The notes: a model not told the origin generated them from the sequence alone. A DNA stretch of 12,470 bases from Microcaldota archaeon (GCA_027077895.1 JALWQZ010000066.1:1-12470), one strand, 5' to 3'; shown: positions 1 to 5,874, counted from the first letter of the stretch. Numbers and translations: made by a program.

Positions 1-230
1 TGATTTAAAAATATATCACCAAAAGGTTGTGTCCAATTATATATTGTCAAGTATATAGTTACAAAATATTTTATTGCAGTTATATTATATAAAATGTTAA
101 TTTATTAATGTATTTTCTACTATATTCATGTATTTAGAAAAAGTGAGAGTTTAGGTAGATCACCGGCGGATCTAGAAAAAAAAGATAGAGAACAAAAAGT
201 GTCCACAAAGAAGAGTGTGAGAAAAAGAAA
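1..230. other. AT-rich upstream region, no gene seen
   Basis: No convincing coding region is visible here. The first 130 bases are extremely A+T-rich and contain several TATA-like stretches, for example CTATATTC at 120-127. That one could place a transcription start near 150 for the gene starting at 231, but this is only inferred from spacing. The word AAAAAGTGAGAGT at 138-150 recurs later in the window. An antisense open frame opposite the first gene is compositional: its leucine, serine and phenylalanine runs mirror the A/G-rich sense codons. Confidence 0.5.
138..150 (+). repeat. AGTGAGAGT word, upstream copy
   Basis: AAAAAGTGAGAGT at 138-150 is identical over 13 bases to 2051-2063. The core AGTGAGAGT also occurs at 372-380 and 591-599, with a one-base variant (AGTGAGGGT) at 444-452. 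The three internal copies lie inside the 231-950 gene, all in the same frame, encoding Ser-Glu-Ser or Ser-Glu-Gly. The two outer copies are non-coding. Whether this is a protein-binding site or merely low-complexity purine-rich sequence cannot be decided here. Confidence 0.4.
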
Positions 231-950
231 ATGTGTGCGGAAAGAGTTAAAAAGGACAAATACATAAAGATGTTAATGGGTCTTAGAAAATGGATAATAA
301 GAGCACTTGGTGGGGAATCCGCTGAGGACAAGGTGAGCAAGGCAAGTGAAAAAAGAGTAAGTGAAAATAAAAGTGAGAGTTCTAACGAAAAATCAAAAAA
401 TATATATGCAGATACAGAAATGCTTTTTAAAAACATAGAAAAAAGTGAGGGTTCTAACGAGCCTGTGATAGGCGTATACGAAAGACTTGCAAAAATAGAG
501 GAGATCCTACGCATTATAGATGAAAGATTGTTGTTAATTGACAGTAAGGTGGCCACGAGAGACGATTCAAAGGCTATATTGGACATGTTAAGTGAGAGTT
601 CAAAGAAACAAATCGATATATCAATAAAGGTTGCTGATATTTCTAAAAGATTAAATGAATTGAGGGTTTTGAGGAGCGAAATAGACGAAAATATAGAGAA
701 AACGAAACAAAACATTGAATATCTAGAGAAAACAAAGAAAGATGTTGAAAATAAAATTGAATTGCTCGAATCACACAAAAAGATAATAGAACAACTAAAA
801 AACAGCCCAAGAAGCACAATTGATCTTGCTAATTCTCTTGGATTCACAAGACAGTATGTATGGGAAAGACTTCAAGAATTAAAAAAGGCCGGGCTCGTTG
901 AATCCAGAAAAGAAGGAAGAAAGACTGTTTATTACATAACCGATATGTAA
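231..950 (+). CDS. coiled-coil protein with C-terminal winged-helix DNA-binding domain
   Basis: The product is 239 residues and I do not recognise a named family. Residues 30-75 are a Ser/Lys/Glu-rich low-complexity stretch that repeats Ser-Glu-Ser/Gly-Ser-Asn. Residues about 80-190 are heptad-like helices rich in Glu, Lys, Ile and Leu, most regular at 140-190, typical of a dimerising coiled coil. The last 45 residues look like a winged helix-turn-helix: a Ser-Thr-Ile-Asp-Leu-Ala start, a recognition helix around FTRQYVWERLQELKKAG, then the wing GRKTVYYI. This layout suggests a dimeric or larger DNA-binding protein. I infer that it could act at the palindromic arrays beginning three bases after its stop codon. 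ATG at 231 is the longest start; ATG 270 or 276 (MLMGLRKW) are alternatives, and no strong ribosome site separates them. The A-rich codon use matches the AT-rich surroundings. Confidence 0.75.
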   Translation: MCAERVKKDKYIKMLMGLRKWIIRALGGESAEDKVSKASEKRVSENKSESSNEKSKNIYADTEMLFKNIEKSEGSNEPVIGVYERLAKIEEILRIIDERLLLIDSKVATRDDSKAILDMLSESSKKQIDISIKVADISKRLNELRVLRSEIDENIEKTKQNIEYLEKTKKDVENKIELLESHKKIIEQLKNSPRSTIDLANSLGFTRQYVWERLQELKKAGLVESRKEGRKTVYYITDM

Positions 951-952
951 GG

Positions 953-1000
953 TTACGTAAACTTACGTAAGTTGACATGTAAACTGACATTTGTTTACAT
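953..1000. repeat. palindromic element array, cluster 1
   Basis: TTACGTAA occurs at 953-960 and 963-970, followed at 973 by TGACATGTAAAC, at 985 by TGACAT and at 993 by GTTTACAT. Unit starts are 10, 10 and 12 bases apart, roughly one helical turn. Bases 960-973 form a perfect 14-bp palindrome (AACTTACGTAAGTT). The 22 bases at 963-984 are repeated exactly at 1166-1187, and the 21 bases at 953-973 exactly at 1208-1228. The array lies between two convergent genes, so it is not an obvious promoter operator for either. It is a likely multi-site DNA-binding region; the binding protein is unknown. Confidence 0.8.
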
Positions 1001-1145
1001 ATCTGTTCTAAACTGTTTGTTAAAAATGTTTCATAAGAAATGTATTATATATCATACAATTTTTATTTAGGTATATACACAAATATAGACGTGTAGAAGT
1101 ACGTATCGTCAAGTGGTAACATCATTGTAGGTTGTACTAGAAATT

Positions 1146-1237
1146 ATGTAAACTGACATGTAAGTTTACGTAAGTTGACATGTAAACCAGTATACATCTG
1201 TGTCAGATTACGTAAACTTACGTAAGTTAACATAAAA
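1146..1237. repeat. palindromic element array, cluster 2
   Basis: The units are ATGTAAAC at 1146, TGACATGTAAG at 1154, TTACGTAA at 1166, TGACATGTAAAC at 1176, TTACGTAA at 1208 and 1218, and a degenerate TAACATAAAA at 1228. Starts step by 8, 12, 10, 32, 10 and 10 bases, so most sit on nearly the same helical face. The 14-bp palindrome of cluster 1 recurs at 1215-1228. GTAAACTGACAT at 1148-1159 repeats 979-990. The 145 bases between the clusters are AT-rich with an isolated TACGTA at 1100-1105. The region resembles iterons or a multi-operator site more than a terminator, because the units are arranged head-to-tail as well as inverted. Confidence 0.8.
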
Positions 1238-1308
1238 TTATATAACATATACTAATAGGTGTACACCCCCTTGCCTTTAGTGTTTTATTCCAATAATGGT
1301 CAACACAC

Positions 1309-1335
1309 GGGACCCCTTTACTTCCTGTATTATTT
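1309..1335. repeat. GGGACCCC repeat, copy A
   Basis: This stretch begins GGGACCCCTTTACTTCC and runs to the stop codon of the leftward gene that ends at 1335. It aligns with 2120-2147 with one single-base gap and four substitutions by eye. The two copies flank that gene in the same orientation. On the gene's own strand this copy is the immediate 3' untranslated region, so it could be a terminator or RNA-end signal; the second copy argues for a separate role or a past duplication. Confidence 0.5.
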
Positions 1336-1985
1336 CACTGCTCGTTTGCAAGCCCACTAACAAGAACAACAAAATCTTTTGCTTTCCTATAATCAGCCGA
1401 TAATGGAAAATCAGACAACGTCAACCCAAAATCTAACAATTTTTCCATTAAATCTAGTGTGCTATAATCTATCGGTTTTTTATACATAAAAATCCGTATT
1501 TTGTTTCTTTCTTCTGTATTTCTCCCAGATAACACGAAATTCAGAAGTAAGACACCAATATCCTCCGTTGTTATTCCCATACCACTATCTTTTATCTTCT
1601 TTAATAACCTATGTATAAAGACCATTGCAGACAAATTAAAACTAGGATCAACTCGTGGGACAAATAGGATTTTGGGTCTTGAGAATGAGTAAACAAAATT
1701 TGTTTGATATAGATTACCCACCCTCCTCGGCTTTATTTTAGAAAATATTCTAGTCAATTCCCTCGCATCACGCCACGGTGACGAGCCAACTGAAAATTCA
1801 ACCAAAAAATTATCTTTAACTAGGTCCCTCACGTACCGCCTGCTTATATATGATGATAATTTGTTGGGCTCCTTAGAAGAGTAATAACCCTTACTCACTA
1901 ATTCGCTGGATATTTGCGTAACACTGATTGGTATCGGGGTGTTTGCTATATCTAATATCGCCCTCTGAACGTCTGTTGATAGCAT
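1335..1985 (-). CDS. hypothetical protein, probable N-terminal winged helix
   Basis: The product is 216 residues from ATG at 1985 and I do not recognise a named family. Residues 1-65 begin VQRAILDIANTPIPISVTQ, a helix followed by a Ser-Val-Thr-Gln-Ile-Ser-Ser turn, then YISRRYVRDLVKDNFLVEF. This is the pattern of a winged-helix fold (helix, recognition helix, beta-wing) and suggests DNA binding. Residues about 85-115 carry strand-like segments around NFVYSFSRPKILFVPRV. The C-terminal half is mixed helix with no catalytic motif I can name and no membrane segment. A TATA-like element at 2008-2020 is centred about 28 bp upstream, so the mRNA is probably leaderless. The gene faces the coiled-coil gene across the palindromic arrays. 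The function is unknown; a regulator, or a replication or partition factor, would be guesses. Confidence 0.65.
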   Translation of the reverse strand: MLSTDVQRAILDIANTPIPISVTQISSELVSKGYYSSKEPNKLSSYISRRYVRDLVKDNFLVEFSVGSSPWRDARELTRIFSKIKPRRVGNLYQTNFVYSFSRPKILFVPRVDPSFNLSAMVFIHRLLKKIKDSGMGITTEDIGVLLLNFVLSGRNTEERNKIRIFMYKKPIDYSTLDLMEKLLDFGLTLSDFPLSADYRKAKDFVVLVSGLANEQ

Positions 1986-2007
1986 GACTTATTTTATATC
2001 TTCTCTT

Positions 2008-2020
2008 AATATAAATATTA
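2008..2020 (-). promoter_or_regulatory. TATA element for the leftward 1335-1985 gene
   Basis: TAATATAAATATT, read on the minus strand, gives an AT-only TATA box centred near 2014. A start about 26-28 bp downstream would fall at or next to the ATG at 1985, consistent with a leaderless transcript as seen elsewhere in the window. Confidence 0.5.
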
Positions 2021-2050
2021 ATGCCTAGAATAAGCAAGTCATAAAACAAC

Positions 2051-2063
2051 AAAAAGTGAGAGT
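2051..2063 (+). repeat. AGTGAGAGT word, second outer copy
   Basis: AAAAAGTGAGAGT is identical to 138-150. It lies 66 bases upstream of the leftward gene's start, on the opposite strand. The first outer copy ends 81 bases upstream of the rightward gene's start. No coding region is visible around this copy. Confidence 0.4.
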
Positions 2064-2119
2064 ACTAAGATGAATAGAAAGTGGATGCCAATAGGTATGT
2101 GATATTCCCCCTAACGAGA

Positions 2120-2147
2120 GGGACCCCCTTAACTTCCGGTATTACTT
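2120..2147. repeat. GGGACCCC repeat, copy B
   Basis: This begins GGGACCCCCTTAACTTCC and matches 1309-1335 apart from one extra C and a few substitutions. It is preceded by CCCCCTAACGAG, so CCCT at 2109-2112 can pair with AGGG at 2119-2122 in a short hairpin. It lies about 135 bp upstream of the leftward gene. It may be a remnant of a duplicated gene end or a shared cis-element. Confidence 0.45.
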
Positions 2148-2228
2148 GAAGCCACACCACCTAGTAATCTATAGTAAACACAAAGTATCATAAAGTATGG
2201 CACACTAATGAGGCCAAACATCAATAAG

Positions 2229-2238
2229 TTTTAATAAA
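2229..2238 (+). promoter_or_regulatory. TATA element for the C/D sRNA
   Basis: TTTTAATAAA is centred near 2234. A transcript starting about 26 bp downstream would begin near 2260, at the base of the sRNA terminal stem. Confidence 0.5.
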
Positions 2239-2258
2239 AGCACTGATAAAAAAGAAGT

Positions 2259-2316
2259 AGCAGATGATGAAGATCTTGAGTGCTGAACCGTGATGATAGA
2301 CGGGCGGTCTGATGCT
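2259..2316 (+). ncRNA. box C/D sRNA, double guide
   Basis: All four boxes are present in canonical order: C box ATGATGA at 2264-2270, D' box CTGA at 2283-2286, C' box GTGATGA at 2290-2296 and D box CTGA at 2309-2312. Both guides are exactly 12 nt (2271-2282 and 2297-2308) and the D'-C' spacer is 3 nt. AGCA at 2259-2262 pairs with TGCT at 2313-2316 as the terminal stem. The second guide (TAGACGGGCGGT) is antisense over 10 nt to the universal 16S rRNA sequence ACCGCCCGTC; the fifth base from box D pairs with the cytosine at E. coli position 1402. The first guide (AGATCTTGAGTG) is antisense to ACTCAAGATC, which fits a tRNA-Leu(CAA) anticodon arm; its fifth base would face C34. In this family the RNA directs fibrillarin 2'-O-methylation in an L7Ae/Nop5 complex. 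The targets are inferred, since neither RNA is in the window. Confidence 0.88.
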
Positions 2317-2337
2317 GTACAACAAACACCATTCCAT

Positions 2338-2345
2338 TTTTATAT
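2338..2345 (+). promoter_or_regulatory. TATA element for tRNA-iMet
   Basis: TTTATATA is centred about 32 bp upstream of the mature tRNA 5' end. That predicts a short 5' leader for RNase P to remove. Confidence 0.6.
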
Positions 2346-2373
2346 ACTAAAAACAAAAGGTAAAGTATATCGA

Positions 2374-2448
2374 AGCGGGGTAGGGCAGCCAGGAGTGCCC
2401 GTCGGGCTCATAACCCGAAGGTCGGAGGTTCGAATCCTCCCCCCGCTA
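2374..2448 (+). tRNA. initiator tRNA-Met (CAU)
   Basis: A complete 75-nt cloverleaf with no intron. The acceptor stem AGCGGGG (2374-2380) pairs with CCCCGCT (2441-2447), giving the A1-U72 pair typical of archaeal initiators. The D stem is GGGC/GCCC. The anticodon stem TCGGG/CCCGA encloses the loop CTCATAA, so the anticodon is CAT and the stem ends in the three G-C pairs that mark initiator tRNAs. The T arm is GGAGG-TTCGAAT-CCTCC. The discriminator is A2448, followed by CT, so the CCA tail is not encoded and must be added enzymatically. The gene sits 57 bp downstream of the C/D sRNA and has its own TATA element. Confidence 0.97.
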
Positions 2449-2829
2449 CTGTTCTATAATTTTAAACTCAAAAGAAGTGAACATTTGTAGGAGTAGAGCA
2501 CTATCATAGTTAACACCAAGATACACATATCACTCGCATATTCTCTATTCTTCGTATATATCGTACACATCAAACCAAGATAAACAGTCCGAACACAGTG
2601 TCAGCAGAAAGTGTGGTTGTGTGTTTTGGTTGATAGATTGGTGGGAGTTATATAAGTTGATATGTTATTTGGTTGTTATGTGGTTTTTATGCTGTTTATT
2701 TATGTTGGTGGTCCATCCGACAGGACATCACATATCAGACCTGCCCAGCCAGGACCACCACTATAATTATGGATACAGTTAAAAATATGTTTTCTGTTAG
2801 TGTATTAACAAAAAAGGATAGTGAGGTAC
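2449..2829. other. intergenic region, tRNA-iMet to apgM
   Basis: No convincing protein gene is seen in these 381 bases. The short open frame across 2673-2870 has no plausible product. TATA-like elements lie at 2554-2562 (GTATATATC) and 2648-2656 (TTATATAAG). Between them, ATCAAACCAA near 2569 can pair imperfectly with TTGGTTGAT near 2626, and AACACA with TGTGTT inside it, making a weak candidate RNA fold. A much stronger hairpin is at 2706-2760 and is listed separately. GTTAAAAATAT near 2778-2788 may be the proximal promoter of the following gene. Confidence 0.4.
2706..2760 (+). other. long perfect-stem hairpin, possible structured RNA
   Basis: TGGTGGTCC (2706-2714) is the exact reverse complement of GGACCACCA (2752-2760). 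Inside, CAGG (2721-2724) can pair with CCTG (2740-2743), leaving a 6-nt loop on the left and an 8-nt loop on the right. The hairpin is clearly richer in G+C than its surroundings. A TATA-like element at 2648-2656 would place it in a transcript starting near 2680. The fold could be an independent small RNA, a leader of the phosphoglycerate mutase gene, or a DNA-level inverted repeat. It lacks a clear kink-turn and an ACA box at the usual distance, so I do not call it an H/ACA RNA. Confidence 0.45.
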
Positions 2830-4041
2830 ATGAGAATTTTGATGTTAATCATGGATGGTCTAGGGGATAGACCATATAAACTATTGAGAAACAAGACACC
2901 ATTAGAAGCAGCCAGGAAGCCCAATCTAAATAAGATGGCACATAATGGTGAGACAGGTCTCATGTATACTCTAGGTCCAGGTATAATACCAGGTAGTGAT
3001 ACTGCACATTTATCCCTTTTTGGGTACGACCCTGTAGAGTACTACCAGGGTAGAGGTGTGTATGAGGCCTTGGGTGCAGGGATAAAACTAAAAAAGAGTG
3101 ATGTGGCATTTAGGGTAAATTTCGCTACCATCAAACACAATAAAATAGTGGATAGAAGGGCAGGAAGAGATGGTTGTTGTTTAGATGACCTAGCCAAACA
3201 GATTGATGGTATGAAGATTGGTGACACGAGAGTAATATTCAAACATACTGTTGAGCACAGAGCAGTTTTAGTCTTGAGAGGAAAAGGATTGTCAAAGGAT
3301 GTAACTGACACAGATCCACACGAAACTGGGGTTCCTCCAAAAAAACCAAAAGCGATAAATAAAACAAACTCTGCTAGAAAAACAGAAAAGGTGTTGAACA
3401 GTTTTATATCAAAGGCAAACAAGTTGTTAGATGGATCAAAAGAAAACAAAAAAAGGATAAGACGTGGTCTGCTGCCGGCAAACACTCTTTTGATACGGGG
3501 AGCAGGTCAATACAATGAGATACCTTCACTAAAAGAATTGTTCGGAATAAGTGCCAGTGCAATTGCTGGTGGGGCACTATACAAAGGTGTTGCAAAAGCT
3601 GTTGGTATGGATGTTTTAGACGTACCTGGGGCAACAGGCGACAAAAATACAAACTTAAAAAACAAGGCAGAATATGCCATAAACTCAAAATCAGACCTTG
3701 TGTTCCTACATGTAAAGGCAACAGATTCCTTCTCTCATGATGGTGATTACAAAGGGAAAAAACAGTTCATAGAAAAGGTTGACAAAGAAATCATATCTAG
3801 GGTTTTGAATGAATTTGACCTGATGTTCGTCTCAGGAGACCATTCTACGTTCGCAAGTATTGGAGAACACACTGCTGCTCCTGTGCCCATACTCATATAT
3901 GGCGACAAAAAACTAGTGAGGCCTGATTTAGGTATGTTCGGCGAGAGGAGGGCTGCACTAGGTCAACACAGAATCATTGGTCTGGATGTGTTGCCTATAC
4001 TACTAAGCAAGGCAGGAATAGTTGGTAAGTATGGAGAATGA
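2830..4041 (+). CDS. apgM: 2,3-bisphosphoglycerate-independent phosphoglycerate mutase, archaeal type
   Basis: This cytosolic enzyme interconverts 3- and 2-phosphoglycerate in glycolysis and gluconeogenesis and belongs to the alkaline-phosphatase superfamily, with two metal ions. From ATG 2830 the product is 403 residues, the usual length. The N-terminal metal motif is IMDGLGDRP (Asp9). The motif GSDTAHLSLFGYDP supplies the serine (Ser56) that aligns with the family's phosphorylated nucleophile. C-terminal metal ligands sit in KATDSFSHDGD (about 296-306), SGDHST (about 335-340) and EHTAAPVP (His near 347). An upstream in-frame GTG at 2821 would add three residues. I prefer the ATG because relatives begin immediately with the strand leading to the first metal Asp, and GAGGT sits just before it. 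The last 11 bases overlap the next gene, implying co-transcription. Confidence 0.93.
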   Translation: MRILMLIMDGLGDRPYKLLRNKTPLEAARKPNLNKMAHNGETGLMYTLGPGIIPGSDTAHLSLFGYDPVEYYQGRGVYEALGAGIKLKKSDVAFRVNFATIKHNKIVDRRAGRDGCCLDDLAKQIDGMKIGDTRVIFKHTVEHRAVLVLRGKGLSKDVTDTDPHETGVPPKKPKAINKTNSARKTEKVLNSFISKANKLLDGSKENKKRIRRGLLPANTLLIRGAGQYNEIPSLKELFGISASAIAGGALYKGVAKAVGMDVLDVPGATGDKNTNLKNKAEYAINSKSDLVFLHVKATDSFSHDGDYKGKKQFIEKVDKEIISRVLNEFDLMFVSGDHSTFASIGEHTAAPVPILIYGDKKLVRPDLGMFGERRAALGQHRIIGLDVLPILLSKAGIVGKYGE

Positions 4042-4654
4042 TGAAAATAGGGGTGAAAGGTTAGATAAAATCTCCCTGGTATTAGACACTAGTGTTTTCG
4101 TTAATCCAGAAACTAGGAAAGATTTTGGGGAAACACCTAAAGAGGCATTTGAAAACTTCGTCTCAATGGTAGCACCTATGAAATGGATAAAGATGTATAT
4201 GGCCCCGAGCGCTTGGGAAGAACTTATGAACTTTGTTGGTGAGGCGAGCCCACTTAGTGAAATAAGGGTGATAAAAAGATCCCCAAGAATTCAAGAAGAA
4301 ACGATTCCTGTGAAATTTATGTACGACTTTATTGAAGACATGAGGGATAGGATAAATAAAGGATTGAGGATTGTTGAAAAGGGTGTGAGAAGCGAGCACA
4401 CAGATGAGAATATACGAAAACTCAGAAATGAATATAGAGAAGCATTAAGACATGGTATAATTGATTCTATAGCGGATTTAGACACGCTCATGCTTGCAAT
4501 GGAGATAGATGGGATACTCATAACTATGGATGAAGGCATGATTAGATGGGCAAAGAAATTGGGCGTCCCGTACGTGAATGCTAAAAAAATAAGGAAAATT
4601 ATTGATTTATTCGTTGAGAAGGACAATATAAAAAGTGGAACAATGAGTAAGTAG
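4031..4654 (+). CDS. PIN-domain RNA ligase partner protein (MJ_0950 family)
   Basis: The product is 207 residues and matches, from memory, the PIN-domain family annotated as RNA ligase partner because it co-occurs with the Pab1020-type RNA ligase. PIN domains are usually metal-dependent ribonucleases. Acidic residues fit this: Asp19 in LVLDTSVFVNP, Glu63/Glu64 in PSAWEELMNF, Asp149 and Asp151 in SIADLDTLMLA, and Asp167 in ILITMDEGM. This is the usual four-acid order. Nuclease activity is inferred from the family. ATG at 4031 overlaps the end of apgM by 11 bp; an in-frame TTG at 4022 is possible but less likely. The ligase gene ends 42 bp away on the opposite strand, which supports a shared role in RNA cleavage and sealing whose substrate is not evident here. 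Confidence 0.88.
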   Translation: MENDENRGERLDKISLVLDTSVFVNPETRKDFGETPKEAFENFVSMVAPMKWIKMYMAPSAWEELMNFVGEASPLSEIRVIKRSPRIQEETIPVKFMYDFIEDMRDRINKGLRIVEKGVRSEHTDENIRKLRNEYREALRHGIIDSIADLDTLMLAMEIDGILITMDEGMIRWAKKLGVPYVNAKKIRKIIDLFVEKDNIKSGTMSK

Positions 4655-4696
4655 AACACAACTGACAATAATGAATTGATACGATTAATTACAGGA

Positions 4697-5734
4697 TCAA
4701 TCAACAAATAACTTTCCATGTAGTCTTTCTCTCCAGTACCTAGTCGCCTCTGGATAATACTTCCTTATAGTGACCATATACTGCTTTTTCATCTTCTTTA
4801 TTTCTACAACTTCAACATGAATATGTTCCGAGAATAAGTTCACCAGGTCATTTGCTGTTTTGGGATTCTTCACAAATATTGTAAAGTCCTCATATATCTC
4901 GCCACCGTCTAGTATCTTCCCAACAATACCCTCAAAACCATCAATGAACGCCTTACCTATATCGTTGTAGTACCTTTCAGGATCTATTTTATTTTCATTT
5001 AAGAATATTGCAGACCTAACCAACCTCTGCAAGTAATAACCTGGTTTTATCTCTGGGAATAACACAACACCAACACGTATATCATCAATATCAGAATCCG
5101 GAAAAACATATTTTACTGCCAATTTTCTATCCTCACTCTTCAAGACAATACCTTCCATTTCGGTATAGTGCTGCATCACAACATTCTTAACACCATCTAC
5201 ATCTAGGGATCCAAAGTATCTAACATGATCTAGTTCATATGTATCAACTAGATCCAACCTGGTCTTGATGTCTAAAAACTTACCGTCCTGCATCATATCA
5301 AAAATAAAAAATTTGACATCTCTCTTTACATATGGTGGCCACTGCTTTATATATGGGTTGTTTGGGCCTGCCATCTCACCATTGACAACAATATCTGGGT
5401 TATCGATAAAAAACTCGTTTAGTTTTTTCAGTTCCCTAACCTTTTCTGTGGAAAACGGGCACAAAACACCACCACGAGTGAATGCATACAAATTGCCGTC
5501 TATACATACAACTCTAAGATTGTAACCATCTACCTTTTCTTCCACCCAAGCAGTTCTGCCAAGGTGTTTGAAACCTGCACTCAATGAGAATATTCTTTTT
5601 ATGTGTGGAAATGTAGGTATTATCATATTGCGATTTTTACCTAGAATTCTAACCTCCCCTCTGTCCTTACCTTTGACAACATACTCGTACTCTAAGCCGT
5701 CGTATTTCTTTTTTAGAACATTCCCAACACTCAT
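4697..5734 (-). CDS. ATP-dependent RNA ligase, Pab1020 family (Rnl3-like)
   Basis: The product is 345 residues and belongs to the nucleotidyltransferase superfamily that joins RNA ends through a lysyl-AMP intermediate. Motif I is EEKVDGYNLR, with Lys67 as the predicted adenylated lysine. Motif Ia-like TRGG is at 86-89, NGEMAGP (118-124) fits motif III, FFIFDMM (142-148) follows, EGIVLK (194-199) is motif IV and AVKYVF (206-211) is motif V. The C-terminal third is the helical and mixed region typical of this archaeal family, which forms dimers and can circularise RNA in relatives. ATG 5734 has no ribosome site, so the mRNA is probably leaderless or nearly so. Pairing with the PIN gene, tail to tail, is the expected genomic company for this family. 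Confidence 0.92.
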   Translation of the reverse strand: MSVGNVLKKKYDGLEYEYVVKGKDRGEVRILGKNRNMIIPTFPHIKRIFSLSAGFKHLGRTAWVEEKVDGYNLRVVCIDGNLYAFTRGGVLCPFSTEKVRELKKLNEFFIDNPDIVVNGEMAGPNNPYIKQWPPYVKRDVKFFIFDMMQDGKFLDIKTRLDLVDTYELDHVRYFGSLDVDGVKNVVMQHYTEMEGIVLKSEDRKLAVKYVFPDSDIDDIRVGVVLFPEIKPGYYLQRLVRSAIFLNENKIDPERYYNDIGKAFIDGFEGIVGKILDGGEIYEDFTIFVKNPKTANDLVNLFSEHIHVEVVEIKKMKKQYMVTIRKYYPEATRYWRERLHGKLFVD

Positions 5735-5823
5735 ACAACAAGTATAAATACACCCAAGTTAATAATTCTTACCAATCGTTTTATGACAGATAAAAATCCT
5801 AATTTGTTACGTGTTGGACAACC

Positions 5824-5833
5824 TTTTTAAATA
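5824..5833 (+). promoter_or_regulatory. TATA element for the PRC-barrel gene
   Basis: TTTTTAAATA is centred near 5828, predicting a start near 5854 and a leader of about 20 nt. That leader contains AGGTG at 5862-5866, which favours ATG 5875. Confidence 0.6.
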
Positions 5834-5874
5834 GGTTGTGTGTTATTTTAGTAAAGCGTTTAAGGTGGATTGAG

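Noticed and set aside
134..847. Long leftward open frame opposite the first gene
   Set aside because: It is an antisense shadow; the Leu/Phe/Ser-rich product mirrors A/G-rich sense codons and has no domain or start signal.
953..1237. CRISPR array
   Set aside because: Units are 8-22 bp with no 30-40 bp unique spacers and no uniform repeat length, and no cas genes are present.
2374..2448. tRNA as attachment site of an integrated element
   Set aside because: I found no integrase gene and no second copy of the tRNA 3' end in the window.
2290..2490. 66-codon rightward open frame
   Set aside because: It runs through the C' and D boxes of the sRNA and the whole tRNA gene, so it is not protein-coding.
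2706..2760. H/ACA sRNA
   Set aside because: The pocket geometry is suggestive, but no ACA lies at the usual distance and no kink-turn is clear; only an ATA follows the stem.
2673..2870. 65-codon rightward open frame before apgM
   Set aside because: It spans a strong RNA-like hairpin and runs into apgM in another frame; the product has no plausible features.
3042..3721. Leftward open frames opposite apgM
   Set aside because: These are antisense shadows of a clearly conserved enzyme gene.
4034..4046. C-box-like ATGATGA at the apgM/PIN junction
   Set aside because: No D or D' box at guide spacing follows it, and it lies within overlapping coding sequence.
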